DNA of 64,000 bases from Amycolatopsis jejuensis (GTDB lineage: Bacteria; Actinomycetota; Actinomycetes; Mycobacteriales; Pseudonocardiaceae). Position 1 is the stretch's first letter. The number at the start of each line of letters is the position of its first letter. Where the stretch lies: the NCBI RefSeq assembly GCF_000717335.1, contig NZ_JNYZ01000004.1, forward strand, positions 62,001 to 126,000, given 5' to 3'. A program made the position numbers and the translations under genes. The notes below the pieces were generated by a model, which had not been told where the DNA came from, made no database searches, and saw nothing but the letters and a program-made list of their open reading frames with translations. Of the stretch, positions 28,231-37,188 are shown in pieces.

Positions 28231-29928
28231 TCAGAAGATGATGTTGAGAGCGACGGTGATCACGAGGACGATGCCGGCCAGCAGGCCGGGCTTGCGGTAC
28301 CAGCCCGCGTTCTCGCCGGTGGCGTCGTGCCGGAGCGCGTCGCGCGGGGTCAGCGAGTACACCAGGCCGGTGAGCTGTGCTTCCGGTTTCGGCTGGGTGG
28401 CGAGCGAAACCCCGATGCTCACCAGGATGTCGACCGCGAACGCCGTCCCGGCGGCCACGAAGCTCGTGCCCTGTCCGGACAGTCCCAGCACGCCCGCCTG
28501 GGACAGGCCCCAGATCGTGATCGCCGACGCGGTGCCGGCCACCAGGCCGATCCACCCGGCCGCCGCGGTCATCCGCTTCCAGAACATGCCGAGGATGAAC
28601 GTGGCGAAGAGGGGCGCGTTGAAGAACGAGAACAGGTCCTGCAGGTAGGTGAGGATGTTCGAGGACTGCGACGCGACGAACGCGGTGCCGATGGCCAGCA
28701 CGGTGGCACCGACCGTGGTTTTGCGGCCGAGGCTGAGGTAGTAGCCGTCGGGCTTGTCCTTCTTCACGTACGTCTGCCAGATGTCGTAGGTGAAGACGGT
28801 GTTGAACGAGCTGAGGTTCGCGGCCATCCCGGCCATGAACGACGCGAGCAGACCGGCGATCGCGATGCCGAGGATGCCGTTGGGAAGCAGGTCGCGCATC
28901 AGCAGGAGCAGCGCGTTGTTGGCGGTGACGCCGCTCGGCGCGGTGCCTCCCTCGAGCAGGATTCCCTTGTCCCGCAGGTATTCCGGCACCACGACCCCGG
29001 CGATCATGCCGGGGATGATCACGATGAACGGCACGAGCATCTTAGGGAACGCACCGATGATCGGGGTCCGCCGGGCGGCCGACATGCTCTTCGACGCCAT
29101 CGCGCGCTGTACCTCGACGAAGTTCGTGGTCCAGTAGCCGAACGAGAGCACGAAGCCGAGGCCGAACACGATGCCGAGGACGGACAGGAAGTTGTTGCCG
29201 AAGCCGGTGAGGTTGTCCCCGGGCCAGGAATGCAGCTGCGCGGTGCCGCCGGGGCTGTTCGTGATCTTGTCGACCAGTCCCTGCCAGCCGCCGACCTTGA
29301 CCAGGCCGACGATGGTGAGCGGCAGCAACGCCACCACGATCACGAAGAACTGCAGCACCTCGTTGTAGATCGCGGCGGAGAGGCCGCCGAGCGCGGTGTA
29401 CGCGAGCACGATGGCCGCGGCGACGACGATCGACACCCACAGCGGCCAGCCGAGCAGCAGATTCACGACGCTGGCCAGCAGGAACAGGTTCGCGCCCGCG
29501 ATGAGGATCTGCGCCGCGCCGAAGCTGATGCCGTTGACCAGGTGCGCGGCCGGGCCGAACCGGCGCCGCATGAACTCCGGGACGCTGCGGACCTTGGAGC
29601 CGTAGTAGAACGGCATCATCACGATGCCGAGGAACAGCATCGCCGGGATGGCGCCGATCCAGAAGTAGTGCACGGTCGGCAGGCCGTAGAGGACCCCGTT
29701 GGCGGACATGCCCATGACCTCGACCGCGCCGAGGTTCGCGGAGATGAACGCAAGGCCGGTGACCCACGCGGGCAGCGACCGGCCGGACAGCAGGAAGTCG
29801 AGACTGCTCGACACCTGCCTGCGGGCCAGGTACCCGATGCCGAGCACCAGCACGAAGTAGAACGCCAGCTCGATGTAGTCGATCGGGCTCGCATCGAGCC
29901 GCAAGTTCGCGTCGGCGAGGATCGGCAC
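28231..29928 (-). CDS. Sodium:solute symporter family protein (SSS)
   Basis: Transporter of 565 aa with about 13 membrane segments. Early LSGRSLPAWVTGLAFISANLG and GISFGAAQILIAGANLFLLA fit the SSS family, which carries sugars, monocarboxylates or amino acids with Na+. LGRKTTVGATVLAIGTAFVA is the typical loop before helix 10. GTG 29928 has GGAGG seven bases upstream. The substrate cannot be told from sequence; the small partner protein suggests a monocarboxylate carrier. Confidence 0.9.
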   Translation of the reverse strand: MPILADANLRLDASPIDYIELAFYFVLVLGIGYLARRQVSSSLDFLLSGRSLPAWVTGLAFISANLGAVEVMGMSANGVLYGLPTVHYFWIGAIPAMLFLGIVMMPFYYGSKVRSVPEFMRRRFGPAAHLVNGISFGAAQILIAGANLFLLASVVNLLLGWPLWVSIVVAAAIVLAYTALGGLSAAIYNEVLQFFVIVVALLPLTIVGLVKVGGWQGLVDKITNSPGGTAQLHSWPGDNLTGFGNNFLSVLGIVFGLGFVLSFGYWTTNFVEVQRAMASKSMSAARRTPIIGAFPKMLVPFIVIIPGMIAGVVVPEYLRDKGILLEGGTAPSGVTANNALLLLMRDLLPNGILGIAIAGLLASFMAGMAANLSSFNTVFTYDIWQTYVKKDKPDGYYLSLGRKTTVGATVLAIGTAFVASQSSNILTYLQDLFSFFNAPLFATFILGMFWKRMTAAAGWIGLVAGTASAITIWGLSQAGVLGLSGQGTSFVAAGTAFAVDILVSIGVSLATQPKPEAQLTGLVYSLTPRDALRHDATGENAGWYRKPGLLAGIVLVITVALNIIF

Positions 29929-30213
29929 CCGGCTACCTCCGAATCAAACATTCTCCCACAGGAAACACCATCGTTCCCGTCAGAGCGGCACAGTACTGCA
30001 TGGATTCCGAGAGGTCACCCCGACACCGCGGTTTTTCACCAACCTGCATCCGACCTGTGGATTTCCCCAGGTTTCCGGCCCGGTGTGCGGTTGTGGTCGC
30101 TTCCCCGGTGAACCACTCACCGGAACCCGGAAATCACCCGTTCCGGGAGGGGTCCCGCCACCGCGGGCTTACCGTGCGAGCACTGTCGGTGACATCGGAA
30201 AGGACCCGCCGCG

Positions 30214-30642
30214 ATGACCGAACTCCGCATGCCCATGCCCGGACGGCTGCGTGCCGCCCTCGTGTTCGTATTCGTGCAGGCTCTCCTGAACGGCGCGTTC
30301 GGGGTGCTGGCACAGGTGGAGATCAGCAGCCGGCAAGACCACGGCCAGGAGGTGATGGGTGCGCTGTACCTCGCGGAGTATCTGTCGTACGTGTTCGCGG
30401 TGGGCCTGCTGGTGTCCGGGCTGGCAATCACGCTGGGCTACGACTGGGGCCGGTGGCCGCTACTGGTGTTCGAAGGACTGTCGGCAATCGGCGGGTTGAT
30501 CACGCTGTTCTCGGGCAGCCCGCAAGCGGTGATCGGGTTGGTACTGGCGGGTTTGGTGGTATCGACGCTGTTCCACGACACGGTGCGGTCGTGGTTCGAC
30601 GCGAAGGCTTATCAACGGCGGGGTGCCGATTCGGGGGCGTGA
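30214..30642 (+). CDS. Hypothetical four-helix membrane protein
   Basis: Protein of 142 aa with four predicted membrane segments: AALVFVFVQALLNGAFGVLA, ALYLAEYLSYVFAVGLLVSG, WPLLVFEGLSAIGGLITLFS and QAVIGLVLAGLVVSTLF. ATG 30214 follows GGAAAGGACC. It is preceded by a 285-bp gap with nothing recognisable apart from the symporter promoter region. I do not recognise the family. Isolated gene, function unknown. Confidence 0.65.
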   Translation: MTELRMPMPGRLRAALVFVFVQALLNGAFGVLAQVEISSRQDHGQEVMGALYLAEYLSYVFAVGLLVSGLAITLGYDWGRWPLLVFEGLSAIGGLITLFSGSPQAVIGLVLAGLVVSTLFHDTVRSWFDAKAYQRRGADSGA

Positions 30643-30727
30643 GGTGCCGGACGGCTGAGCTGACGCGACCCTGGCCGTTCTCGGATCACCATCCGAGGTG
30701 CCTTGATCAGATGAGAGGTCCGACCTC

Positions 30728-31102
30728 ATGAGCAAGACGAGGAGATCGCCGATCTGGCAGCCCCGGCCGTGCCCGGTGTGGTGCGCCGGCGGTCACTCCG
30801 ACGACCATCCGGTGCCGGATCGCCGGCACTGGTCGAAGTATCGGAGTGAGATCCGGATGTCCCGGTACCCGGCGGCCGAGCGCCGGGACTGGGAAACGGA
30901 CGTGCGCCCGTTGACCGCTGAGGTCTGCGTGGGGCAGTTCGTGACCGAGGCCGCCCCGACCGTGTTCCTGGACTGGTCCGGCGGCACCAAGGACGTGGAC
31001 GAAGGAGAATACGAGCGGCCGCTGCCGATCCGGATGACGGTGTCCGAGGCGGCGGCGATCGGCCAGGCACTGGTCACGGCGGCGGCGCTGGCCCGGAAAT
31101 AG
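30728..31102 (+). CDS. DUF6907-like protein
   Basis: Protein of 124 aa starting MSKTRRSPIWQPRPCPVWCA. CPVWC followed by an H-rich stretch (GGHSDDHPVPDRRHW) is the putative zinc motif of this actinomycete family. The middle RPLTAEVCVGQFVTEAAPTV and the MTVSEAAAIGQALVTAAA end look like a SpoVT-like regulatory fold, but that is a guess. ATG 30728 has GAGAGG upstream. Such genes often lie near mobile or accessory DNA. Confidence 0.65.
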   Translation: MSKTRRSPIWQPRPCPVWCAGGHSDDHPVPDRRHWSKYRSEIRMSRYPAAERRDWETDVRPLTAEVCVGQFVTEAAPTVFLDWSGGTKDVDEGEYERPLPIRMTVSEAAAIGQALVTAAALARK

Positions 31103-31144
31103 CACCGGGCACCGCCCGGTGGTCTCGTACTTCTGACACCTCGG

Positions 31145-31283
31145 CGAGGTTGGCGCGGCCGAGGCGCACATCCGCGCGGAGCATCCGTGGGACAAGCCGG
31201 AGGTGACCGCCGTCGAGCTGGCGCGCGGTTCTGCCGACTACCTGCGGTGGATGGAAACCGCTGAGTGGCATCAGGCGGCGTAG
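31145..31283 (+). pseudogene. CutA divalent-cation tolerance protein, C-terminal remnant
   Basis: The plus-strand frame ending at TAG 31281-31283 reads AEAHIRAEHPWDKPEVTAVE then LARGSADYLRWMETAEW. This is the C-terminal third of CutA (HPYDxPEV, then YLxWI). An in-frame TGA lies upstream at the junction and the N-terminal two thirds are absent. A leftover of a lost cutA gene between DUF6907 and nucS. Confidence 0.6.
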
Positions 31284-31298
31284 AACGTGCCCAGCCGA

Positions 31299-31958
31299 TC
31301 AAAACAGCCGGAACTCGTCCGAATCCGTCCCCCGCAAAGCGTCGTAATCCAGTACCACGCAGCGGATTCCCCGGTCCTCCGCCAGGGTGCGCGCCTGCGG
31401 TTTGATCAGCTGGGCCGCGAACACCCCCTGTACCGGGGCCAGCAGTGGGTCCCGGTTGAGGAGTTCCAGGTAGCGGGTCAGCTGCTCCACCCCGTCGATC
31501 TCGCCGCGGCGTTTGATTTCCACTGCTACCGAGCGGCCGTCGGCGTCGCGGGCCATGATGTCGACCGGGCCGATGGCTGTCGGGAATTCGCGGCGGACCA
31601 GGGTGTAGCCGTCGCCGAGGGTTTTGATGTGTTCGGCGAGCAGTTCCTGCAGGTGGGCTTCCACGCCGTCCTTCTGCAGGCCCGGGTCGACGCCCAGGTC
31701 GTGCTTCGAATCGTGCATCACCTCGTCGATGGTGATCACGAGTTTCTCCCCGGCTTTGTTCTGCACCGTCCAGATGTCCGGGTCCTCGATGAGCCAGCAC
31801 GGCGGCGACATCCAGTTCAGCGGCTTGTACGAACCGCCGTCGGAGTGGACGAGCACCGAGCCGTCCGCCTTGACCATGAGGACGCGGTTGGCCATCGGGA
31901 GATGCGCGGTGAGCCGGCCGACGTAGTCGACCTGGCAGCGGGCGACGACGAGCCTCAC
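31299..31958 (-). CDS. nucS: Endonuclease NucS
   Basis: Mismatch-specific endonuclease that replaces MutS/MutL in most actinobacteria (219 aa, Rv1321 homologue). The N-terminal DNA-binding half has [20 protein letters not shown]. The C-terminal RecB-like nuclease has [20 protein letters not shown] followed by [19 protein letters not shown]. The final EFRLF resembles the sliding-clamp peptide at NucS C-termini. GTG 31958 ([12 protein letters not shown]) is the conserved start. Confidence 0.93.
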   Translation of the reverse strand: MRLVVARCQVDYVGRLTAHLPMANRVLMVKADGSVLVHSDGGSYKPLNWMSPPCWLIEDPDIWTVQNKAGEKLVITIDEVMHDSKHDLGVDPGLQKDGVEAHLQELLAEHIKTLGDGYTLVRREFPTAIGPVDIMARDADGRSVAVEIKRRGEIDGVEQLTRYLELLNRDPLLAPVQGVFAAQLIKPQARTLAEDRGIRCVVLDYDALRGTDSDEFRLF

Positions 31959-32033
31959 CGGGCCCACCCCCCGGGACCGATCTGTGGCGAAGCGAGCACT
32001 GGACGCACCCGCCGAGGGTAGGACAGGCTCGGT

Positions 32034-32039
32034 GATACT
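32034..32039 (+). promoter_or_regulatory. Probable -10 box of a leaderless Nudix-gene promoter
   Basis: GATACT ends six bases before the GTG at 32046, the same geometry as for pncB, the lrp gene and the TetR gene. Confidence 0.45.
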
Positions 32040-32045
32040 GGTGAG

Positions 32046-32585
32046 GTGGACCCCATTCAGCGTGTCGCGACCCGTGAGGTGTATCGGAACAACTGGATGA
32101 CCGTGCGCGAGGACGCCATCCGCCGCGCCGACGGCAGCGACGGCGTCTACGGCGTGGTCGACAAACCGACCTATGCCCTCGTCATCCCTCTCGACGGCAA
32201 CCGGCTGCAGCTCGTCGAGCAGTTCCGTTACCCGCTCGGCCTGCGGCGATGGGAGTTTCCGCAGGGCACCGCACCCGGGCTCGCCGAAACGGCGCCCGCC
32301 GACCTCGCCCGCCGCGAGCTGCGCGAGGAGACCGGCCTGCGCGCCGACACGATCACGGACCTCGGCCTGCTCGACGTCGCCCCGGGCCTCAGCAGCCAGC
32401 GCGGCCGTGTGTACCTCGCCACCGGCCTCACCGAGGGCGAACCCGAACGGGAACACGAGGAACAGGACATGCGCACGGCATGGTTCCCGCGCGCGGAGGT
32501 CGAGAAGATGATCACGACCGGCGAAATCTCGGACGCCCAATCAGTAGCGGCGTACGCGCTCCTGTTACTCCACGAACGCCGCTGA
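32046..32585 (+). CDS. Nudix hydrolase (ADP-ribose pyrophosphatase-like)
   Basis: Nudix protein of 179 aa. The box is [20 protein letters not shown] then [10 protein letters not shown], with the REL-EE-G core intact. The N-terminal [20 protein letters not shown] and VEQFRYPLG resemble ADP-ribose pyrophosphatases. GTG 32046. The gene ends before repeat copy B and converges on the crotonase. Substrate unproven. Confidence 0.87.
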   Translation: MDPIQRVATREVYRNNWMTVREDAIRRADGSDGVYGVVDKPTYALVIPLDGNRLQLVEQFRYPLGLRRWEFPQGTAPGLAETAPADLARRELREETGLRADTITDLGLLDVAPGLSSQRGRVYLATGLTEGEPEREHEEQDMRTAWFPRAEVEKMITTGEISDAQSVAAYALLLLHERR

Positions 32586-32589
32586 ACGC

Positions 32590-32672
32590 GCCCCAATGTG
32601 GCATTGGTTGCATGCGACGCACCCAATGTGGCGTTCGGTGCGTCAGATGCACCCAATGCCACATTGGGGTAG
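32590..32672. repeat. Triple CAATGTGGCATTG element, copy B
   Basis: Units at 32594, 32624 and 32654, again at exactly 30 bp. The middle unit is degenerate (CAATGTGGCGTTC) and the third is inverted (CAATGCCACATTG). It fills most of the gap between converging Nudix and crotonase genes, starting about 5 bp after the Nudix stop. Confidence 0.85.
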
Positions 32673-32684
32673 CGGGACCGGGGA

Positions 32685-33458
32685 TCAGTCCGTCCAGTCG
32701 GGCTTTCGCTTCTCCAAAAACGCCGCCATCCCCTCGCGCGCGCCGGGCAGCTGCGAAGCCGACGCCATCACCTCCACCGCAATGGCGTACGCGTCGGCTT
32801 CCGGGCGGTCCAGCTGGGCGTACAAGGTCTGCTTACCCATCGCCTTGCTCGCTCGGCTGCCGCGAGTCGCGCGGGCGAGCAGGGCGGCGACTTCGTCGTC
32901 CAGGGAAGCGTCCGGGACCACGCGGTTGACCAGGCCCCAGTCGAGGGCCGTCGCGGCGTCCACCACGTCGCCGGTCAGCGCGAGTTCCATCAGGCGTTTC
33001 CGGCCGATCGCGCGCGCCACCGGGACCGCGGGCGTGTGGCAGAACCAGCCGCCCTTGCCGCCGGGCAGGGCGAAACCGGAGGATTCCGCGGCCACCGCGA
33101 GGTCGCACGACGCCACCAGCTGACAGCCCGCGGCCGTTGCCAGCCCGTGTACCCGCGCGATCACCACCTGCGGCACCGACTCCATCGTGCGCATCAAGGT
33201 GGTGCACAGGGTGAGCAGCTCGCGTACCCCCATGAGGTCCCGCGCGGCGACGTCCCCGAAGTCGTGGCCCGCCGAGAACACCGGGCCGGCCCCGGCCAGC
33301 ACGATGCCGGTCGCGTCCGACTCGCCTGCTTCCCGGAACGCCGTCAGCAGCTCGCTCAGGTGCTCGGCCGACAGTGAATTCCGCCGCGCCGCGCGGTTCA
33401 TCGTGATGGTGACCGTGTCCCCGTCCCGCTTCACGAGGATGTGCTCGTACTCGCCCAT
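32685..33458 (-). CDS. Enoyl-CoA hydratase/isomerase family protein, ECHDC3-like
   Basis: Crotonase-fold protein of 257 aa. The oxyanion-hole regions are GPVFSAGHDFGD and GLATAAGCQLVASCDLAVA. The two Glu of true hydratases are replaced: Gln in AAGCQLV and Gly in ALPGGKGGWF. The pattern AAGCQLVASCD and GxFC-TP (GWFCHTPAVPVARAIG) matches the ECHDC3 subgroup, whose reaction is unclear. So hydratase activity should not be assumed. Its start overlaps the end of the upstream regulator by 28 bp on the same strand. Confidence 0.85.
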   Translation of the reverse strand: MGEYEHILVKRDGDTVTITMNRAARRNSLSAEHLSELLTAFREAGESDATGIVLAGAGPVFSAGHDFGDVAARDLMGVRELLTLCTTLMRTMESVPQVVIARVHGLATAAGCQLVASCDLAVAAESSGFALPGGKGGWFCHTPAVPVARAIGRKRLMELALTGDVVDAATALDWGLVNRVVPDASLDDEVAALLARATRGSRASKAMGKQTLYAQLDRPEADAYAIAVEVMASASQLPGAREGMAAFLEKRKPDWTD

Positions 33459-34429
33459 GCTCCGACCGTAACCCCGCCGCCGGGGATGCGGAAAGTCCGC
33501 CGGTACGTGTCCGGGCCCACGCCGACCTCCGCGCGCAGCCGCCGGCGCAGGTTCGCGGCGCTGCCCAGCCCCGCCCGCTCGGCCACCCGGGCGACCGGCA
33601 GGTCCGTGGTCTCCAGCAGCCGTTGCGCCTGCTGCACCCGCTGTACCAGCAGCCACCGCCCGGGCGTGCTGCCGGTGGCGGCGGCGAACTCGCGGTGGAA
33701 CGTCCGCGGGCTCATCCCGGCGTGCGCGACGAGGTCGGGTACGCCGATGTCATCACCGATCCTGCCGACCGCCCAGTCCATTGTGGACGCAATACCGGGC
33801 CGGGAACTCCCGGCAGGCAAGGGAGATTCCGTGTACTGCCGCTGGCCGCCCTCGCGGACCGGCGGCATCACCAGCCGGCGCGCGAGCCGGGCGGCGACCT
33901 CCGCGCCGTGGTCGCGGCGGACCAGGTGCAGGCACAGATCGAGCCCGCCGACGACTCCGGCGGACGTCAGCACCCCGTCCTGTTCGGTGTACAGCACGTC
34001 ACGGCGGAGGTCTGCGGCCGGCGCGACCTCGGCCAGCGCGTCGAGGTCTCGCCAGTGGGTGGTGGCGGGGCGCCCGTCGAGCAGCCCGGCCGCGGCGAGC
34101 GTGAAGGCGCCGGAGCACAGGCCCGCGACCGTCGCGCCGGATCGATGCGCCCGGCGGAGAGCGGCCCGAGCGGCGGCTGGGACGTCGGCGAGCGGGTCGT
34201 CGCGACCCGGCGCGACGACGAGGTCACAGCCGTCGAGCCCGGAAAGCCCATGCGTGGCAACGACTTCCCCGAACGGCGACACCCGTGCGCGTTCCCGCCC
34301 GGGCGCGCATACGCGCACGGTGAACGGGCCGATGCCGCTGTCGGTGCGGTCCTGCGCCCACACCTCGGCGATCACCGCCAGGTCGAACATCCGGCTGCCC
34401 GGCAGGAGCAGCACCCCGATCGTTCGCAT
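33431..34429 (-). CDS. GlxA-family regulator (DJ-1/PfpI domain + AraC HTH)
   Basis: Two-domain regulator of 332 aa. The N-terminal class-I-amidotransferase-like domain has MRTIGVLLLPGSRMFDLAVI and the elbow GATVAGLCSGAFTLAAAGLL. The C-terminal AraC DNA-binding domain has MSPRTFHREFAAATGSTPGR and ARVAERAGLGSAANLRRRLR. It is divergent from a cysteine hydrolase gene and overlaps the crotonase start by 28 bp. On the minus strand TACTTT ends six bases before the ATG, so it may be leaderless. Confidence 0.9.
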   Translation of the reverse strand: MRTIGVLLLPGSRMFDLAVIAEVWAQDRTDSGIGPFTVRVCAPGRERARVSPFGEVVATHGLSGLDGCDLVVAPGRDDPLADVPAAARAALRRAHRSGATVAGLCSGAFTLAAAGLLDGRPATTHWRDLDALAEVAPAADLRRDVLYTEQDGVLTSAGVVGGLDLCLHLVRRDHGAEVAARLARRLVMPPVREGGQRQYTESPLPAGSSRPGIASTMDWAVGRIGDDIGVPDLVAHAGMSPRTFHREFAAATGSTPGRWLLVQRVQQAQRLLETTDLPVARVAERAGLGSAANLRRRLRAEVGVGPDTYRRTFRIPGGGVTVGAWASTSTSS

Positions 34430-34435
34430 GGCAGA

Positions 34436-34441
34436 AAAGTA
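34436..34441 (-). promoter_or_regulatory. Probable -10 box of the GlxA-type gene, leaderless
   Basis: TACTTT on the minus strand ends six bases before the ATG at 34429. The 72-bp divergent gap also holds CAGACT seven bases before the opposite ATG at 34502. Confidence 0.45.
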
Positions 34442-34501
34442 CCGCATAGCGCGTCTTCTGCCACTCCCCTGCGGGCGTGATTCCGGACCAGACTGCACGT
34501 C

Positions 34502-35047
34502 ATGACCGCACTTCTGCTGATCGACGTCCAGCGCGGCTTCGACGACACGTCCTTCTGGGGCCCGCGCAACAATCCCGCCGCGGAGGCGAACATCAAGGCC
34601 CTCCTGCAGGCATGGCAGGACCGGCGCGACCCGGTCGTGCTCGTGCACCACGATTCCGTGAAGCCCGGCTCGCCGCTGCGCCCCGGCCAGCCGGGCAACG
34701 ATTTCAAGGCCGAACTCGACGGCGCCCGTCCGGACCTGGTGTTCGGCAAGAAGGTGAACTCGGCGTTCCTCGGGGACGTCGACCTCGACGCGTGGTTCAA
34801 AACCCGCGGCATCGACAGCTTCGTGCTGGCCGGAATCCAGACGAACTTCTGCTGCGAAACCACCGCCCGGATGGGCGGAAACCTCGGCTACGACGTGACT
34901 TTCGCCCTCGATGCCACGTACACCTTCGACCTCGAAGGCCCGGACGGCACGCTCCTCACCGCCGGCGAGCTCAGCCGCGCCACCGCCACCAACCTGCACG
35001 GCGGCGGGTTCGCGACGGTGAAATCGACCGGGGAAATCCTGGGCTAG
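34502..35047 (+). CDS. Cysteine hydrolase (isochorismatase family)
   Basis: Isochorismatase-like hydrolase of 181 aa. The triad is Asp8 (LLIDVQRGFDD), Lys in VFGKKVNSAF and Cys in IQTNFCCETTARMGG. The final ATATNLHGGGFATV with a His is common to this subfamily. It is divergent from a GlxA-type regulator, a frequent pairing that suggests control by an amide or isonitrile-like substrate (inference). It stops 4 bp before the converging ehuA. Confidence 0.87.
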   Translation: MTALLLIDVQRGFDDTSFWGPRNNPAAEANIKALLQAWQDRRDPVVLVHHDSVKPGSPLRPGQPGNDFKAELDGARPDLVFGKKVNSAFLGDVDLDAWFKTRGIDSFVLAGIQTNFCCETTARMGGNLGYDVTFALDATYTFDLEGPDGTLLTAGELSRATATNLHGGGFATVKSTGEILG

Positions 35048-35051
35048 CCGG

Positions 35052-35837
35052 TCATTCCCGGTCCACGACCGCGCGCAGGAATTCGCGCGTGCGTTCGTGG
35101 TCCGGGTCGGTGAACAGCTTTTCCGGCGGCGCGTCTTCCAGTACCTGGCCGTGGTCGAACATCATCACCCGGTCCGAAACCTCGCGGGCGAACTGCATTT
35201 CGTGCGTTACGCAGAGAATCGTGATGTCCGTGGTGGTAGCGATTTCCCGGAGTACCCGCAGTACCCCGGCGACCAGTTCCGGGTCCAGTGCGGACGTGAC
35301 CTCGTCCAGCAAAAGGACTTCCGGGCGCATCGCCAATGCCCGTGCAATTGCGACGCGCTGCTGCTGGCCGCCGGAAAGCTGCGTCGGATGCGCATCGGCC
35401 TTTTCCGCAAGGCCGACCATTTCCAGCAGTTCCACCGCGCGTGCCTCGGCGTCCTTTGCAGACAGTCCGAGGGTCCGGATCGGCGCCTCGGTGATGTTCT
35501 GCAGTACCTTCATGTTCGGGAACAGGTTGAACTGCTGGAACACCATGCCGATCCGGCGGCGGACCTCGCGCAGGTACTTCTCGTCGGCGGCGACCAGTTT
35601 ACCGCCGCGGGGCATGTGGCTGAGCGGCTGCCCGCCGACCTCGATGGTGCCGCCGTCGACCTTCTCCAGGGTCATCAGCAAGCGCAGAATGGTGGTCTTG
35701 CCCGAACCGCTCGGCCCGATCAGCGAAACGAACTCCCCCGGCGCGACGGTGAAATCCAGCTCGCGCAGGACCGTGTTGTCGCCGAATTTCTTCACCACCC
35801 GGTCGAAGCGGATCATCGGTTCATCTGCTGAGGCCAA
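35052..35837 (-). CDS. ehuA: Ectoine/hydroxyectoine ABC transporter ATPase EhuA
   Basis: ABC ATPase of about 261 aa. Walker A GPSGSGKTT, Q-loop VFQQFNLFPNM, signature LSGGQQQRVAIARAL, Walker B LLLDEVTSALD and the His of VTHEMQFA are all present. It belongs to the polar amino-acid class. The order EhuB-EhuC-EhuD-EhuA and binding-protein sequence point to compatible-solute uptake. TTG 35837, with GGAG upstream, overlaps ehuD; ATG 35816 (MIRFDRVVK) is the alternative start. Confidence 0.88.
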   Translation of the reverse strand: MASADEPMIRFDRVVKKFGDNTVLRELDFTVAPGEFVSLIGPSGSGKTTILRLLMTLEKVDGGTIEVGGQPLSHMPRGGKLVAADEKYLREVRRRIGMVFQQFNLFPNMKVLQNITEAPIRTLGLSAKDAEARAVELLEMVGLAEKADAHPTQLSGGQQQRVAIARALAMRPEVLLLDEVTSALDPELVAGVLRVLREIATTTDITILCVTHEMQFAREVSDRVMMFDHGQVLEDAPPEKLFTDPDHERTREFLRAVVDRE

Positions 35838-36477
35838 AACGACGCTCCAGGAATCGCACGAGCAGGGAGGCCGGATAGCTCAACACGAGGAAGAGCACGC
35901 CGGCCAGGGTGAGGGGTTCGACGTACCGGAAATTGAGGGAACCGACCTCGAATGCCGCACCCGCGAGGTCGAGCACCCCGATGGCCAGCAGCAGCGGCGT
36001 TTCCTTGAACATCGAGATGGTGTAGTTGCCGAGCGCCGGGAGCACGCGCGGAATCGCCTGCGGCAGAATGACCCGGAACCACGTCCTGGCCCGCGGCAGG
36101 CTCAGCGCCACTGCGGCTTCCCACTGTCCTTTCGGGACCGCGTCGATCCCGGCGCGGTACACCTCGGCGCAGTAAGTCGCGTAGTGCAGGCCGAGCCCGA
36201 TCACCCCCGCGGCGAGCGGCGAAAGCGTGAGCCCGAACTGCGGCAGCACGAAAAACAGGAAGAACAGCTGGACGAGGAGCGGCGTACTGCGCACGAATTC
36301 GATGATCAGCCACACGATCCGGCTCACCAGCCGGATCCGCGACCGCCGCAGCATCGCGAGAACCAGCCCCAGCACGTAGGCGACCAGCGCGCCGAGGACG
36401 GTCGCCTCGAACGTGATCAGCAGCCCGTCCAGTACCGAGGGCAGTACCTTCCACAGGTAGTTCCAGTCCCAGCTCAT
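35821..36477 (-). CDS. ehuD: Ectoine/hydroxyectoine ABC transporter permease EhuD
   Basis: Membrane permease of 218 aa with about five helices. It starts MSWDWNYLWKVLPSVLDGLL and has the EAA loop GQWEAAVALSLPRARTWFRV followed by ILPQAIPRVLPALGN. FVRSTPLLVQLFFLFFVLP is typical of the HisM/GlnP class. ATG 36477 overlaps the ehuC stop (ATGA). It pairs with EhuC to form the membrane channel. Confidence 0.9.
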   Translation of the reverse strand: MSWDWNYLWKVLPSVLDGLLITFEATVLGALVAYVLGLVLAMLRRSRIRLVSRIVWLIIEFVRSTPLLVQLFFLFFVLPQFGLTLSPLAAGVIGLGLHYATYCAEVYRAGIDAVPKGQWEAAVALSLPRARTWFRVILPQAIPRVLPALGNYTISMFKETPLLLAIGVLDLAGAAFEVGSLNFRYVEPLTLAGVLFLVLSYPASLLVRFLERRFGLSR

Positions 36478-37178
36478 GTCCCCGCCCCGCTGAGCACGGC
36501 CGCGCGGCGCGCCGGCGCACGCCCGACCCGCGCCGCCGCCCGCCGTTCCAGCACCTTCATCCCGGCGGTGATCAGGAGCGACAGCACCAGGTAGAAGACG
36601 AGCACGATGGTCCAGATCAGCGCGGCCTGCCCGGTGAACCTGGTGACCAGCACCTGGCTCGCCTGGTACGTCATCTCCGGCACGGTGATGAACGTGAGCA
36701 GCGCGGTGCCTTTGAGCAGCTGGATGAAGAGGTTGTTGAACGGCGGCACCATGTCGACGAATGCCTGCGGGAGAATGACCCGCCGCATGCGCTGCGCCGG
36801 CGTGAAGTTCAGCGCGACACAGCCTTCCTTCTGTTCGCGCGGCACCGCCTGCACCGCACCCCGCACGATTTCCGCGCCGTACGCACCGAAGTTCAGGCCC
36901 AGCACCACGATCCCGGACCACAGCGGCAGGATCTGGAACCCGGTGAGCACCGGCAGCACGAAGTAGATCCAGAAGAGCTGGACCACCTCGGACGTCCCGC
37001 GCCACACCTCGACGTAAACCCGCGTGACCGTGCGGAGCACCCTGAACCGCGACAGCATCGCGAGCCCGGCCAGGAACGACAGGACGGTGGCGAGCAGGAT
37101 GCCCCCGACTGTCGCCTCGACCGTCAGCAGCAGGCCGTCGGCGATGGTCGAGACGAACAGTCCGAAGTTGCCGAACAT
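36474..37178 (-). CDS. ehuC: Ectoine/hydroxyectoine ABC transporter permease EhuC
   Basis: Second permease (234 aa) of the importer. MFGNFGLFVSTIADGLLLTV begins the first helix. WRGTSEVVQLFWIYFVLPVL and the EAA loop REQKEGCVALNFTPAQRMRR then VILPQAFVDMVPPFNN place it with EhuC proteins. It ends in a basic tail (RAAARVGRAPARRAAVLSG). It lies 10 bp after ehuB. Confidence 0.9.
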   Translation of the reverse strand: MFGNFGLFVSTIADGLLLTVEATVGGILLATVLSFLAGLAMLSRFRVLRTVTRVYVEVWRGTSEVVQLFWIYFVLPVLTGFQILPLWSGIVVLGLNFGAYGAEIVRGAVQAVPREQKEGCVALNFTPAQRMRRVILPQAFVDMVPPFNNLFIQLLKGTALLTFITVPEMTYQASQVLVTRFTGQAALIWTIVLVFYLVLSLLITAGMKVLERRAAARVGRAPARRAAVLSGAGT

Positions 37179-37188
37179 CGGGCTCCCG

